Assembly: GCA_933207985.1 (NCBI GenBank)
Contig: OW240913.1
Coordinates: forward strand, 100,922,496-100,986,495
Length of the DNA: 64,000 nt
DNA from: Pelobates cultripes
Taxonomy: Eukaryota > Chordata > Amphibia > Anura > Pelobatidae
Direction: 5' to 3'
Part shown: positions 11,641 to 22,669 of the stretch, in pieces
Position numbering within the stretch: position 1 is the stretch's first letter
How the letters are laid out: each line of letters opens with the position of its first letter
The notes under the pieces: generated by a model
What the model was told of the DNA's origin: nothing
The model's input: the letters and a program-made list of their open reading frames with translations, nothing else
Database searches by the model: none
Translations under genes and position numbers: made by a program

Positions 11641-12546
11641 ACACACACACAGACACAAAAGGACACAGTCACACACACAGGAAGATACACACATACTAAC
11701 AGACACAAATATTGAAACAGACATACACACATATAGACACATACACAGATACACACACACACATACTGACATACAAACACACACACACATACATACAGAC
11801 ATACTCACATACTGACACACACACACACATACATACTGACAAACTGACATACATTCACATAAATACATACTGACATACATACATAATGGCATACATACAC
11901 ACACACACACAGATACATACAGACATACTGACATACACACACACACAGACATACATGCATACTGACATACATACTGATAGATATATACATACACACATAC
12001 ATACTGACATACACACACACAGACATACATACTGACATACACACATACTGACATACACACATACAGAAAGACACATACACACAGCCATACTGACATACAT
12101 ACATACACACACAGACATACATACTGACATACACACACAGAGACATACATACTGACATACACACACATACTTGCAGACACACACAGACATACATACTGAC
12201 AAACAGACATATATACATACTGACAAACAGACATATATACATACTGACAAACAGACATATATACATACTGACATACACACACACATACAGATAGACACAT
12301 ACATACAGACATACACACAAACATACATGCATACTGACATACACACAGACATACATACTGACATACACACACACATACAGATAGACACATACATACAGAC
12401 ATACACACATACATACACAGACATAGAGGCATACTGACATACATACTGACATACATACACACATACATACTGACACACACACAGACATACATACATACTG
12501 ACATACATACTGACATACACAGACATACACACAGACATATATACAT
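11641..12546. repeat. CATACTGACATACACACAGA minisatellite, left block
   Basis: A variable tandem array of CATACTGACA, CAGACATA and CA-runs. Local higher-order copies are visible: ATATATACATACTGACAAACAG repeats at 12208-12262, and a second long duplication spans 12270-12300 and 12362-12400. Minus-strand frames of up to 326 codons are Cys/Val/Met/Tyr low-complexity and are rejected as genes. Confidence 0.9.
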
Positions 12547-13020
12547 GAAATAAACACAGTATCAGCGCTTAGTTGATATACCCCTATATTATGTATAGGG
12601 GTCAACCACGAAAATATATTAAATTAAATGAAAAGTTCCAGTTGCAGTCTTAATGGGGTGTTTTCAAATGTCCGCAGGGATTTGATAGTTGAAACAGAAA
12701 TTGATGTAGAAAAACTTTGTGTATCCAACCTTTAATAGAAAGATACTAACATAGCGTGATACAGTTTCAGCACTTTATTTCCCACACAGTAATCCCCCCT
12801 TAAGAGGAACTCTTACATTAAAAATTGGTGAAACTTATTTCTAAGGTTCACAATAAAAGCATAGATATGCAGAATGTCGGTTGATGAATATAAAGTTACC
12901 GCTCCGTGGATGTTCAAACCCAGACCGGTCCTGTGCACTCGGATCGATCCTCACTGAAACGCCAACTGACCGATATTACTGCAGTCTATCCAAATTCAAA
13001 AATCCCGCCAGAAACACGAT

Positions 13021-13059
13021 CTACGCGTTTCACTCATTCAAATGAGCTTTCTCAAGATA
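13021..13059 (-). ncRNA. Hammerhead-like motif, element 2 left arm
   Basis: On the minus strand: ATC; UUGAGAA; A; stem II GCTCATT/AATGAGT with a 2-nt loop; GAAA; CGCG; UA; then GAT, which pairs with ATC. Compared with the right-arm copies, stem II has an A-T pair where they have G-C, and a terminal G-T where they have G-C. The pairing is therefore preserved. Confidence 0.5.
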
Positions 13060-13064
13060 AGGTA

Positions 13065-13104
13065 TCTTGAGAAAGCTCGTTTGAACGAGCGAAACGCGTA
13101 GATC
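13065..13104 (+). ncRNA. Hammerhead-like motif, element 2 right arm, copy 1
   Basis: On the plus strand: ATC; UUGAGAA; A; stem II GCTCGTT/AACGAGC (7 bp); GAAA; CGCG; UA; GAT. The core carries U3 and A8 in place of C3 and G8. Stem I is only 3 bp as read, so catalysis as a monomer is doubtful. The palindromic CGCG would allow two molecules to share stem III. Confidence 0.5.
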
Positions 13105-13175
13105 GTGTTTCTGGCGGGATTTTTGAATTTGGATAGACTGCAGTAATATCGGTCAGTTGGCGTTTCAATAAGGTA

Positions 13176-13215
13176 TCTTGAGAAAGCTCGTTTGAACGAG
13201 CGAAACGCGTAGATC
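13176..13215 (+). ncRNA. Hammerhead-like motif, element 2 right arm, copy 2
   Basis: Identical to the copy 111 bp upstream because the segment is tandemly duplicated. Two tandem motifs on one strand could in principle release a 111-nt unit RNA if active. Confidence 0.5.
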
Positions 13216-13860
13216 GTGTTTCTGGCGGGATTTTTGCATTTGGATAGACTGCAGTAATATCGGTCAGTTGGCGTTTCAGTGAGGATCGATCCGAGTGCAC
13301 AGGACCGGTCTGGGTTTGAACATCCACGGAGCGGTAACTTTATATTCATCAACCGACGTTCTGCATATCTATGCTTTTATTGTGAACCTTAGAAATAAGT
13401 TTCACCAATTTTTAATGTAAGAGTTCCTCTTAAGGGGGGATTACCGTGTGGGAAATAAAGTGCTGAAACTGTATCACGCTATGTTAGTATTTTTCTATTA
13501 AAGGTTGGATACACATGGAGACAAAGTTTTTCTACATCAATTTCTGTTTCAACTATCAAATCCCTGCGGACATTTGAAAACACCCCATTAAGACTGCAAC
13601 TGGAACTTTTCATTTAATTTAATATATTTTCGTGGTTGACCCTTATACATAATATAGGGGTATATCAACTAAGCCCTGATACTGTGTTTATTTCATTTTA
13701 TGTTATGTATGATGTTCTAAAACTTAGGAAGGTTTTTAGTGTATCGGGCAGCTTTGTATATTAACTTTTTCTTGTGGATAATTATAACTTGAAGCACTTG
13801 CTTAGAAAATCCACTATATTACTGATTTTCTTTTGCGCTCTCTATAAATTTGTTTTTCTC

Positions 13861-15637
13861 AGACATATATACATACTGACACACACACACACAGACATAC
13901 ATGCATACACACATACATACTGACACACACACACAGACATATATACATACTGACATACACAGACATACATTCTGACATACACACAGACATACACACACAT
14001 ACATACATACATAAATACTGACATACACACAGACCTACAGATAGACATACAGAGAGACACATACACAGACATACATGCATACTGACATACACACAGACGT
14101 ATATACATACTGACATACACACACACAGACATACATGCATACTGACATACATACACACATACATACTGATACAGACACAGACATATATACATACTGACAT
14201 ACACACAGACATACATACTGACACACACACAGACATACATACAGACATATATACATACTGACATACACACACACACAGACATACATGCATACTGACATAC
14301 ATACACACACATACACAGACATACATGCATTCTGACATACATACAGACATATATACATACTGAAATGCACACAGACATACATACAGACATATATACATAC
14401 TGACACACACACACAGGCATACATACATACTGACACACACACAGACATACATACATACTGACATACATACTGACATACACAGACATATATACAGACACAC
14501 ACACAGACATATATACATACTGACACACACACACACAGACATACATGCATACACACATACATACTGACACACACACACACAGACATATATACATACTGAC
14601 ATACACAGACATACATTCTGACATACACAGAGACATACACACACATACATACATAAATACTGACATACACACAGACCTACAGATAGACATACAGAGAGAC
14701 ACATACAAAGACATACATGCATACTGACATACACACAGACGTATATACATACTGACATACACACACACAGACATACATGCATACTGACATACATACTGAT
14801 ACACACACAGACATATATACATACTGACATACACACAGACATACATACTGACACACATACATACATACAGACATATATACATACTGACATACACACACAC
14901 ACACACACACAGACATACATGCATACTGACATACACACACACACACACACAGACATACATGCATACTGACATACATACACACACATTCACAGACATACAT
15001 GCATTCTGACATACATACAGACATATATACATACTGAAATACTCACAGACATACATACTGACATTCACACAGACATACATACTGACATACACACAGACAT
15101 ATATACATACTGACATACACACACACAGACATACATGCATACTGACACACACAGACATACATGCATACTGACATACATACACACATACATACTGATACAC
15201 ACAGACATATATACATACTGACATACACACGTACATACATACTGACACACACAGACATATATACATACTGACATACACAGACATACATACTGACATACAC
15301 ACAGACATACATTCAGACATACATACAGATAGACATATATACAGACATATATACATACTGACATACACACACACACACACACACAGACATACATGCATAC
15401 TGACATACATACACACATACATACTGACACACACACAGACATATATACATACTGACATACACACAGACATACATACTGACATACATACAAACATATATAC
15501 ATACTGACATATACTGACATACACATACACACACATACACACACAGACATACATGCATACTGACAAACATACAGACATATATACATATTGATATACACAC
15601 ACACACAGACACATGCATACTGACATACACACAGACA
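13861..15637. repeat. CATACTGACA minisatellite, central block
   Basis: Continuation of the hAT copy B array between the two insertions. Contains large internal duplications: for example, the unusual ACAGACCTACAGATAGACAT box occurs at about 14029 and again at about 14671, with extended similar flanks, so a segment of roughly 640 bp is duplicated. The 598-codon minus-strand frame is an accident of composition. Confidence 0.9.
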
Positions 15638-15639
15638 TA

Positions 15640-17260
15640 CAGTTGCAAGAAAAAGTATGTGAACCCTTTGGAATGATATGGATTTCTGCACAAATTGGTC
15701 ATAAAATGTGATCTGATCATCATTTAAGTCACAACAATAGACAATCACAGTCTGCTTAAACTAATAACACACAAAGAATGAAATGTTGCCATGTTTTTAT
15801 TGAACACACCATGTAAACATTCACAGTGCAGGTGGAAAAGTATGTGAACCCTTGGATTTAATAACTGGTTGAACCTCCTTTGGCAGCAATAACTTCAATC
15901 AAACGTTTCCTGTAGTTGCAGATCAGACGTGCACAACGGTCAGGAGTAATTCTTGACCATTCCTCTTTACAGAACTGTTTCAGTTCAGCAATATTCTTGG
16001 GATGTCTGGTGTGAATCGCTTTCTTGAGGTCATGCCACAGCATCTCAATCGGGTTGAGGTAAGATCTCTGACTGGGCCACTTCAGAAGGCGTATTTTCTT
16101 CTGTTTAAGCCATTCTGTTGTGGATTTACTTCTATGCTTTGGGTCATTGTCCTGTTGCAACACCCATCTTCTGTTGAGCTTCAGCTGGTAGACAAATGGC
16201 CTTAAGTTCTCCTGCAAAATGTCTTGATAAACTTGGGAAATTCATTTTTCCTTCGATGATAGCAATCCGCCCAGGCCCTGACGCAGCAAAGCAGCCCCAA
16301 ACCATGATGCCCCCACCACCATACTTCACAGTTGAGATGAGGTTTTGATGTTGGTGTGCTGTGCCTTTTTTTCGCCACACATAGTGTTGTGTTTCTTCCA
16401 AACAACTCAACTTTGGTTTCATCTGTCCACAGAATATTTTGCCAGTACTGCTGTGGAACATCCAGGTGCTCTTGTGCAAACTGTAAACGTGCAGCAATGT
16501 TTTGTTTGGACAGCAGTGGCTTCCTCTGTGGTATCATCCCATGAAATCCATTCTTGTTTAGTGTTTTACGTATTGTAGATTCGCTAACAGGGATGTTAGC
16601 ATTTGCCAATGACTTTTGTAAGTCTTTAGCTGACACTCTAGGATTCTTCTTCACCTCATTGAGCAGCCTGTGCTGTGCTCTTGCAGTCATCTTTACAGGA
16701 CGGCCATTCCTAGGGAGAGTAGCAGCAGTGCTGAACTTTCTCCATTTATAGACAATTTGTCTTACTGTGGACTGATGAACAGCAAGGCTTTTGGAGATAC
16801 TTTTATAACTCTTTCCAGCTTTATGCAAGTCAACAATTCTTAATCGCAGGTCTTCTGAGAGCTCTTTTGTGCGAGGCATCATTCACATCAGGCAATGCTT
16901 CTTGTGAAAAGCAAACCCAGAACTGGTGTGTGTGTTTTTTATAGGGCAGGGCAGCTGTAACCAACACCTCCAATCTCATCTCATTGATTGGACTCCAGTT
17001 GGCTGACATCTCACTCCAATTAGCTCTTGGAGATGCCATTAGTCTAGGGGTTCACATACTTTTTCCACCTGCACTGTGAATGTTTACATGGTGTGTTCAA
17101 TAAAAACATGGCAACATTTCATTCTTTGTGTGTTATTAGTTTAAGCAGACTGTGATTGTCTATTGTTGTGACTTAGATGATGATCAGATCACATTTTATG
17201 ACCAATTTGTGCAGAAATCCATATCATTCCAAAGGGTTCACATACTTTTTCTTGCAGCTG
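15640..17260 (-). mobile_element. Near-complete Tc1-like transposon
   Basis: 1621 bp flanked by TA (15638-15639 and 17261-17262). The ends CAGTTGCAAGAAAAAGTATG and its inverse (one mismatch, CAGCTG) extend into inverted repeats of about 210 bp. Each carries a second direct repeat, GTGGAAAAGTATGTGAACCC at about 15832-15851 and its inverse at about 17048-17068: the IR/DR arrangement of many vertebrate Tc1 elements. It inserted into the CATA-rich array, where TA targets abound. One transposase gene lies on the minus strand. Confidence 0.95.
15858..16882 (-). pseudogene. Tc1-like transposase, two frameshifts
   Basis: A DD34E cut-and-paste transposase of about 340 codons, read from ATG at 16882 ([10 protein letters not shown]). 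The N-terminus has two helix-turn-helix DNA-binding regions (residues about 1-60 and 65-120) and a GRPVK box between them. First catalytic D is in WTDET (about 16424-16426); the second is in QDNDPKH and the E in LNPIEML, both in the 15858-16217 frame. A first frameshift lies near 16390-16402 (after FGRNT) and a second near 16230-16240 (GGGAAATTC, apparently one extra A). The protein is therefore split into three frames. The remaining sequence is little decayed, pointing to fairly recent inactivation. Confidence 0.93.
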
Positions 17261-17785
17261 TATATACATACTGACATACACACACACACACATACAGATA
17301 GACACATACACACATACATACTGACATACATGCAGACACATACATATACACACACACACTTAATTTATCAGCCACCCTCCTCTTACCTTTAAGTTGCAGG
17401 AGGGTGGCTGGGGATGATGGGAGTGGATGCCTCTGGTGTCCTCTGCTCTCCCTCGTCTCCGCTCTCTGTCCGCACGGAGTAAGCTGGGAGGAAGTGACCA
17501 GCCGTCACTTCCTCCCAGCAGCACTTGTGGTGTAGCTGCAATTTATTTATTTTTTTAAAGGGGCCCGGTCGCGCTATTACCCAGCCGCAGCGCTGACCGG
17601 CCCCTGAAAATATAGGGCCCATCGGGTGGCCCTAAATGCTCGGGCCACTTGATGGGCCCCGGTGCAGATGCACCTGCAGCAGTTTCGCCGCTCCATGTGG
17701 GGCCCGGACGGCCGGGCGCCCCAGAGCCACTGGGCCCATGACAACCATCATGGTTGTCACCCCCGATGGCGGCCCTGGGCACAGC

Positions 17786-18181
17786 CTTAAGAAAATACCT
17801 ACTCTGCCTGTTAAAAGTACCCGCCCTACCTCCTGCCTGGTGTCTACTGCTTGCTGACTTGAACAGAGGCTCCTAGACTCTGGGATCGCTGTCTTAAGTA
17901 GCCTGGTTTGTGCATGGCCCCGCCCACTTAGACTGAACACAGAAATCTTTGCATGGCCCCGCCACTTAACTGACCAAAGTAATCTGTGTCTGTCCTGGAT
18001 TCCCTCAGAATGAAAGCAACAATCTGCGCATGACCCCGCCACACAGACTGAACCTTGCAATCTGTGCATGACCCCGCCTCCTCAGACTGAACACAGCAAT
18101 CTGTGCCTGGCCCAATCCCTCAGAGTATACATAGCTATCTGTGCATGGCTCCGCCCACGCAGACTGAACACGGCTATCTGT
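17786..18181. repeat. Degenerate ~39-bp tandem units
   Basis: From about 17905, diverged units of about 38-39 bp begin TGTGCATGGCYCCGCCCAC and end GAACACAGCAATC. They precede and appear ancestral to the homogeneous 30-bp array that follows. 17786-17904 is unremarkable. Confidence 0.7.
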
Positions 18182-18721
18182 GCATGGCATTGCCCATCCA
18201 GACTGAACACAGCATGGCCCTGCCCACACAGACTGAATACAGCATGGCCTTGCCCACACAGACTGAACACAGCATGGCCCTGCCCACACAGACTGAACAC
18301 AGCATGGCCCTGCCCACACAGACTGAACACAGCATGGCCCTGCCCACACAGACTGAACACAGCATGGCCCTGTCCACACAGACTGAACACAGCATTGCCC
18401 TGTCCACACAGACTGAACACAGCATGGCCCTGCCCACACAGACTGAACACAGCATGGCCCTGCCCACACAGACTGAACACAGCATGGCTCTGTCCACACA
18501 GACTGAACACAGCATTGCCCTGTCCACACAGACTGAACACAGCATGGCCCTGCCCACACAGACTGAACACAGCATGGCCCTGCCCACACAGACTGAACAC
18601 AGCATGGTCCTTCCCACACAGACTGAACACAGCATTGCTCTGTCCACACAGACTGAACACAGCATGGCCCTGCCCACACAGACTGAACACAGCATGGCCC
18701 TGGTCACACAGACTGAACACA
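18182..18721. repeat. 30-bp tandem array, 18 copies, with 120-bp higher-order pattern
   Basis: The unit is GCATGGCCCTGCCCACACAG + ACTGAACACA. Pairs of standard units (18301-18360, 18421-18480, 18541-18600, 18661-18720) alternate with pairs carrying TGTCCAC and GCATTG variants (18361-18420, 18481-18540, 18601-18660), giving a 120-bp period. Because 30 is divisible by 3, frames stay open on both strands (up to 300 codons). None has a plausible start context or domain. Confidence 0.92.
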
Positions 18722-18799
18722 GTGGTCTCTTGGAGGGAGAGGGGAGAGGTCTGGGCAGGAGAAAGAGACGAGATTGGGGCCAGAATGGGTAATTCTAAA

Positions 18800-19045
18800 A
18801 ATACAGGTACACACACAGCTATGCATACACTTACCCAGACTATGCACACACACACACACGCTGCTGCACATACTGCTCCCCACATTGTTACTTACACATC
18901 CTTCCACCCACACACTCACAGAATACTACGCATGCAGCTACCCCACACTCTTACAAACACACACTGCTGACATATATTCACAGAAATACATACACACATA
19001 TACATACTGCTACATATGCAAACACACATATACACACACACTCTT
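18800..19045. repeat. CA-rich low-complexity stretch
   Basis: Interrupted CACACA, CATACTGCTACAT and ACACATATACA motifs. It resembles the minisatellite composition to its left without a strict unit. Confidence 0.6.
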
Positions 19046-22000
19046 TACATTTTTTATCATATTTAAACTGTCACTTTGTTTCCTATTAGTTTGGAGTGGG
19101 TTGCTTGGGAGGAGCTTGAGAATTCCATGCCTACAGTCTCTCATGATGTAAATATGGCCTTACTTGGTGACAGCAAAATGTTGCTCTGGAAAGTTTGACA
19201 GTTACTGAGACAAAACCTCCATCTTTTTTTTTTTTTTAAACCAAAATTGCTGTGATTTACTTACAGCAGTGTAAACAAATAACCACTTGACCTAAAAGAA
19301 GCCAAATGGAATCTGGCTGGCCTCTTTAAAAACAATGTATTCTAGAATTAAAAGACTGCAGTAATGGTGGTACTAGATATAAAACTTGCTAAGCAGGTTT
19401 AATTCTGCTGCTGCAGAAGACGCACGGTAATATAAAATGATAATACTATAACTCACACATGGTGAAATGTGTGCAGGCAATGGTTAAAATTGGCATACGT
19501 TACAACAGGACACCGACTTGTAGCTGAAGCTGTGTGATTCATGACAATTGGGCTGGAAGAATATTACTGTTACTAACCCGACAGCTGTTAATCATAGGGA
19601 CTGGTAGTTGTACAGGGGACCTCAAGGAGGGGTACAAACTGCCATTCACCGAATGTATTTGACTATTTACATGCTTTAATGTGCTACCGGTAATCACAAA
19701 ATAGCACAACACTCCTGGCTGCACTCTACTAAACATCTTAATTACATAGATGATCTACAATAGATTACAGTATAAATTTAAATAGTATTATTGTTCTAGT
19801 ATGTCAGGTGTGAGTTATTCTCTATTTCATTGCTAAAGAAGGTATTGGTCATTTCATTCTACGGTAATCACATGGGTCAGGCCATCTAACCTGGTAACAT
19901 GACTACCACTGATGGTTGGGACAAAAATGTTTCACATGGTAGTAAGGGGGATGTGCTCAGCAGCAGGTATAGAAAACGTCCAAGCCGGGCAGGTAAAGAA
20001 GGAGAAAGAGGAATGAGGCTTACCGGGATAAGGGAATGAACCAGGCTAAAGTGATGGAATCAGAGAGAGGAAAAGTGACTTTTCAAGTCCGGAGGGGGTA
20101 GGTAGCTATATGAATAGGTCACGACTATCCAACCGGACAAAAAAAGTTTCTGAATACATTACACAAAGTTATCTACAGCTACAGCTGTTAAATTTAAAAA
20201 GACTGCTTAAGAAGCTTGGAAATCAATCATTTTATTGGTCAAAGCTAAACCAAGTCAAAAAACAATGAATTTTTGTGAGGAAAGTAACCAATATTTTTTT
20301 TTCTATATCATAACCTTGTCTAAAGGCCCATGGATTTAAAACGCACCAAGAATAGAAAATAAACATTATAGATTAATACTTGATCTATATATTGTGCTGA
20401 CCATTATTTAAGCAATTGCATAGCTGTAAAGTTAGCCCATATTTGAACACGTTACACCCAGTTATCTACATCTACAAGTGTTCCATTAAAAAGCGTTCTA
20501 TATACACCAATGAGTGTAATTTATAGGAAAGTCTGTTTACAGTGAGACATCTATAGATGAAGTCTGCTCCCACCGTTTTCAGATGTCAAGACAAATATTA
20601 TGGTAATAAAAATGTCCATATTTTCCTTTCCATCTATGAAACTGTGATTTCTTTACTTGTCATGGTTTGAATTCACTTTGTCGAGATTTCTTTTTGCTAG
20701 ATCAGACAGCAATTTATTCTGTCAGGCTGTTTATATAAAGTGAAGTTCTTCATAATCACGCCTTAACAATATGTATACAAGCTGGTCTTTCTAAAAGAGC
20801 TCTACGTATAACATTCCTGATTGTTTGACATAAATTCTCTCGCTCTCCTCCTTTTAGACAGGAAGCTTCCCATTTTTTCCCCCGCATAGGTTAGGACCCT
20901 TGTCAAGTTTCTAACCATGATCCTAAGTGCTCATCTGTATTAGACCATTTACAAGCTCTTCTGCATAGGAAACAAATTATCCTGGTGAGACATAAAAAGA
21001 CTAAATGTAATCAATCTGTTGTCATGTTTATGATAGTTAGATGCATCTTCCACGGCTGCTTCAATTTGGCTCATTCTGCAGATGTGCTGCATATGATAAA
21101 CTGTGACTGGAGACTCACTACGTGATAATATAAATAGTATAGAGAGATAAATAATGAAATACTTTCACATGCTATTTAAATATTTAGACATATAATTTTT
21201 TTTGAAACTTGCCGTGACATACTCAATGGTATTTACAAAGTTGGAATTGGATCGTTCTGCAGGAAGGGAGATATTTTAGTTAAAAGTCTACTTATGGCAA
21301 CTGCTTACATGTTCTGAAAGTTACTTTTTTTTAAATAAAAACCTATAACATAACATAAAAAAAAGACAAATCGTTTTCTCCACTATAATGACAAGCTTGT
21401 ATTAAACAATAGATCGGAAAACCAGGATATGCAAATTCTAAAAGCTAGGTTTCAGGTAATGCTGTAGATTTCTTATACAAAGGCAACATATTATTGAATT
21501 AAAGATTTAAAGGGAATCACCATTTTTAAATTGCACTATTGAATAATACATAAAAAAAAATGCCAAATGTTAGATTGCAAGCTTTTCCGTGACAGGTAAA
21601 TAACTTTTACTATCTTTCTTATTGTTTAATAGATGAAAAATCCTTCAAATGGTGTTTTTCTAGCAATATTACTCATTTGTCTTTTTTTCCGTTGTGCATT
21701 AATACAACAGGGGTATTGAAATAATACCAGTAGTAGGTTATCAGTAACAAACATGTAGAATGACTTACACAATATCCACTTAATATCTGAAACAAGTGAA
21801 TATGAATACCCTTATAATAACAGACACATGGTAAGTTGCACATTAATATGATAAAATCTAATAAGATAAAATAAAATAAAACAAATTAAGAATGCAGATA
21901 GCCTCTTAGAATAAATGTAAGAGAGAACAAAATGCAATTAAAGAATAAGCCTAGTAACCGTAACCTCTCCTACAAATTATAACCATTGCTCATTAGAACA

Positions 22001-22257
22001 TATAGAAAAAAAAAATGCTTATTAAATGAAAGTTTAACTTGGGCCTAAACTGACATTAGCAAAACATGTAGGTTAGCCATAAAATGTGGTGCCATAGAAT
22101 GCTTTATAGTGAAATATAAGGCATATGAGTAGGTAAGTGGTACGGGGGGTCTGGAATAAAGCGGTACAGTGGCCTGTAGAGCCAGAAGAGCTATAAGGTA
22201 TGAATGGTAACTTTTTGGAGGAATAGCTTCAAGTATCGAGCTGCATTGCTGTGGAGG
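19046..22257. other. Unique AT-rich DNA, no gene seen
   Basis: About 3.2 kb without a recognised repeat, RNA gene or exon. The longest open frame is about 65 codons. Confidence 0.5.
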
Positions 22258-22660
22258 TGCTGGCAGGGACGTATCTTACACAAGGCAAACAAGTCATCTG
22301 CCTTGGGCAGCACTTTGCTTGCCTCGTGTCCTGGGGGGCTCAAGAGCTGGCCAGCTAGCCACTTTTGAGCCTCCCCGAGGCTGGCAGCATACTCACCTAA
22401 GCACTTCCTGCTCAGCTCCCTCCGCGGCGCTTAATGAAGCCGGGAGCCGGAATATGACGTCAGATCGGCTCCCAGTATCACTAAGCGGTGCACGAGGGAG
22501 CTGAGCAGGAAAATCTGAGCTTCCTCGACGCCTATTCAGCCTGTCTGCCCCCTACCTGCCCGCCCAGCAGCCCTACTGGACAGATAAGTAATATACTCCA
22601 GCTTTCCCAGGGGGGCTGGGTGGATTAAAAAAAAATAATAATTAATAATAATAATTTGTA
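22258..22660. repeat. GC-rich repeat module with a large hairpin
   Basis: Starts GCAGGGACGTATCTTACACA with a TCTGCCTTGGGCAGCAC box, typical of the end of a dispersed element. At 22405-22511 a hairpin forms: TTCCTGCTCAGCTCCCTC pairs with GAGGGAGCTGAGCAGGAA, and inside it GGGAGCCG pairs with CGGCTCCC. The loop contains TGACGTCA-like sequence. Followed by an ATAATA run. Confidence 0.55.
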
Positions 22661-22669
22661 AATGTGTTG

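Larger units (their letters stand above)
13061..13282. repeat. 111-bp tandem duplication in fold-back element 2
   Basis: Two nearly identical 111-bp units starting GGTATCTTGAG at 13061 and 13172, differing by TTTTTGAA versus TTTTTGCA and little else. The high identity shows the duplication is younger than the arm divergence. Confidence 0.85.
12547..13860. mobile_element. Fold-back, probably Penelope-like element 2
   Basis: Inverted arms of roughly 500 bp or more (12545-13059 and 13063-13696, the right arm lengthened by an internal 111-bp duplication) are followed by a 164-bp unpaired tail (13697-13860). Flanks are CAGACATATATACAT at 12532-12546 and 13860-13874. The match is 15 bp, but this word is common in the host array, so the duplication is suggestive only. 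Architecture parallels element 1: long arms, one unpaired end segment, and ACGCGTTTC-containing hammerhead-like motifs at the centre. The two elements are not close in primary sequence. Two minus-strand frames near 13040-13350 read through the duplicated arm and are not genes. Confidence 0.65.
11537..17777. mobile_element. hAT-like minisatellite element, copy B, with nested insertions
   Basis: The termini are CAGGACCGCC at 11537 and GGCGGCCCTG ending at 17777, flanked by a perfect 8-bp duplication GGCACAGC (11529-11536, 17778-17785). The 8-bp duplication and CAG...CTG ends fit the hAT superfamily. The body is mainly a CAGACATACTGACA minisatellite plus GC-rich flanks, including the CTGGGAGGAAGTGA hairpin at 17484-17518 shared with copy A. 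Two later insertions interrupt it: fold-back element 2 and a Tc1 element. Without them the element would be about 3.3 kb. There is no transposase gene, so it is non-autonomous. The residual array 17263-17365 lies right of the Tc1 insertion. Confidence 0.75.

Noticed and set aside
11566..15638. Minus-strand open frames of 326 and 598 codons
   Set aside because: They run through the CATACTGACA minisatellite and encode Cys/Val/Met/Tyr/Ser low-complexity in several frames at once. There is no domain, and they are interrupted by known insertions.
18068..18970. Open frames of 300 (plus) and 267 (minus) codons
   Set aside because: They follow from a 30-bp repeat unit divisible by three; both strands and more than one frame are open over the same DNA.
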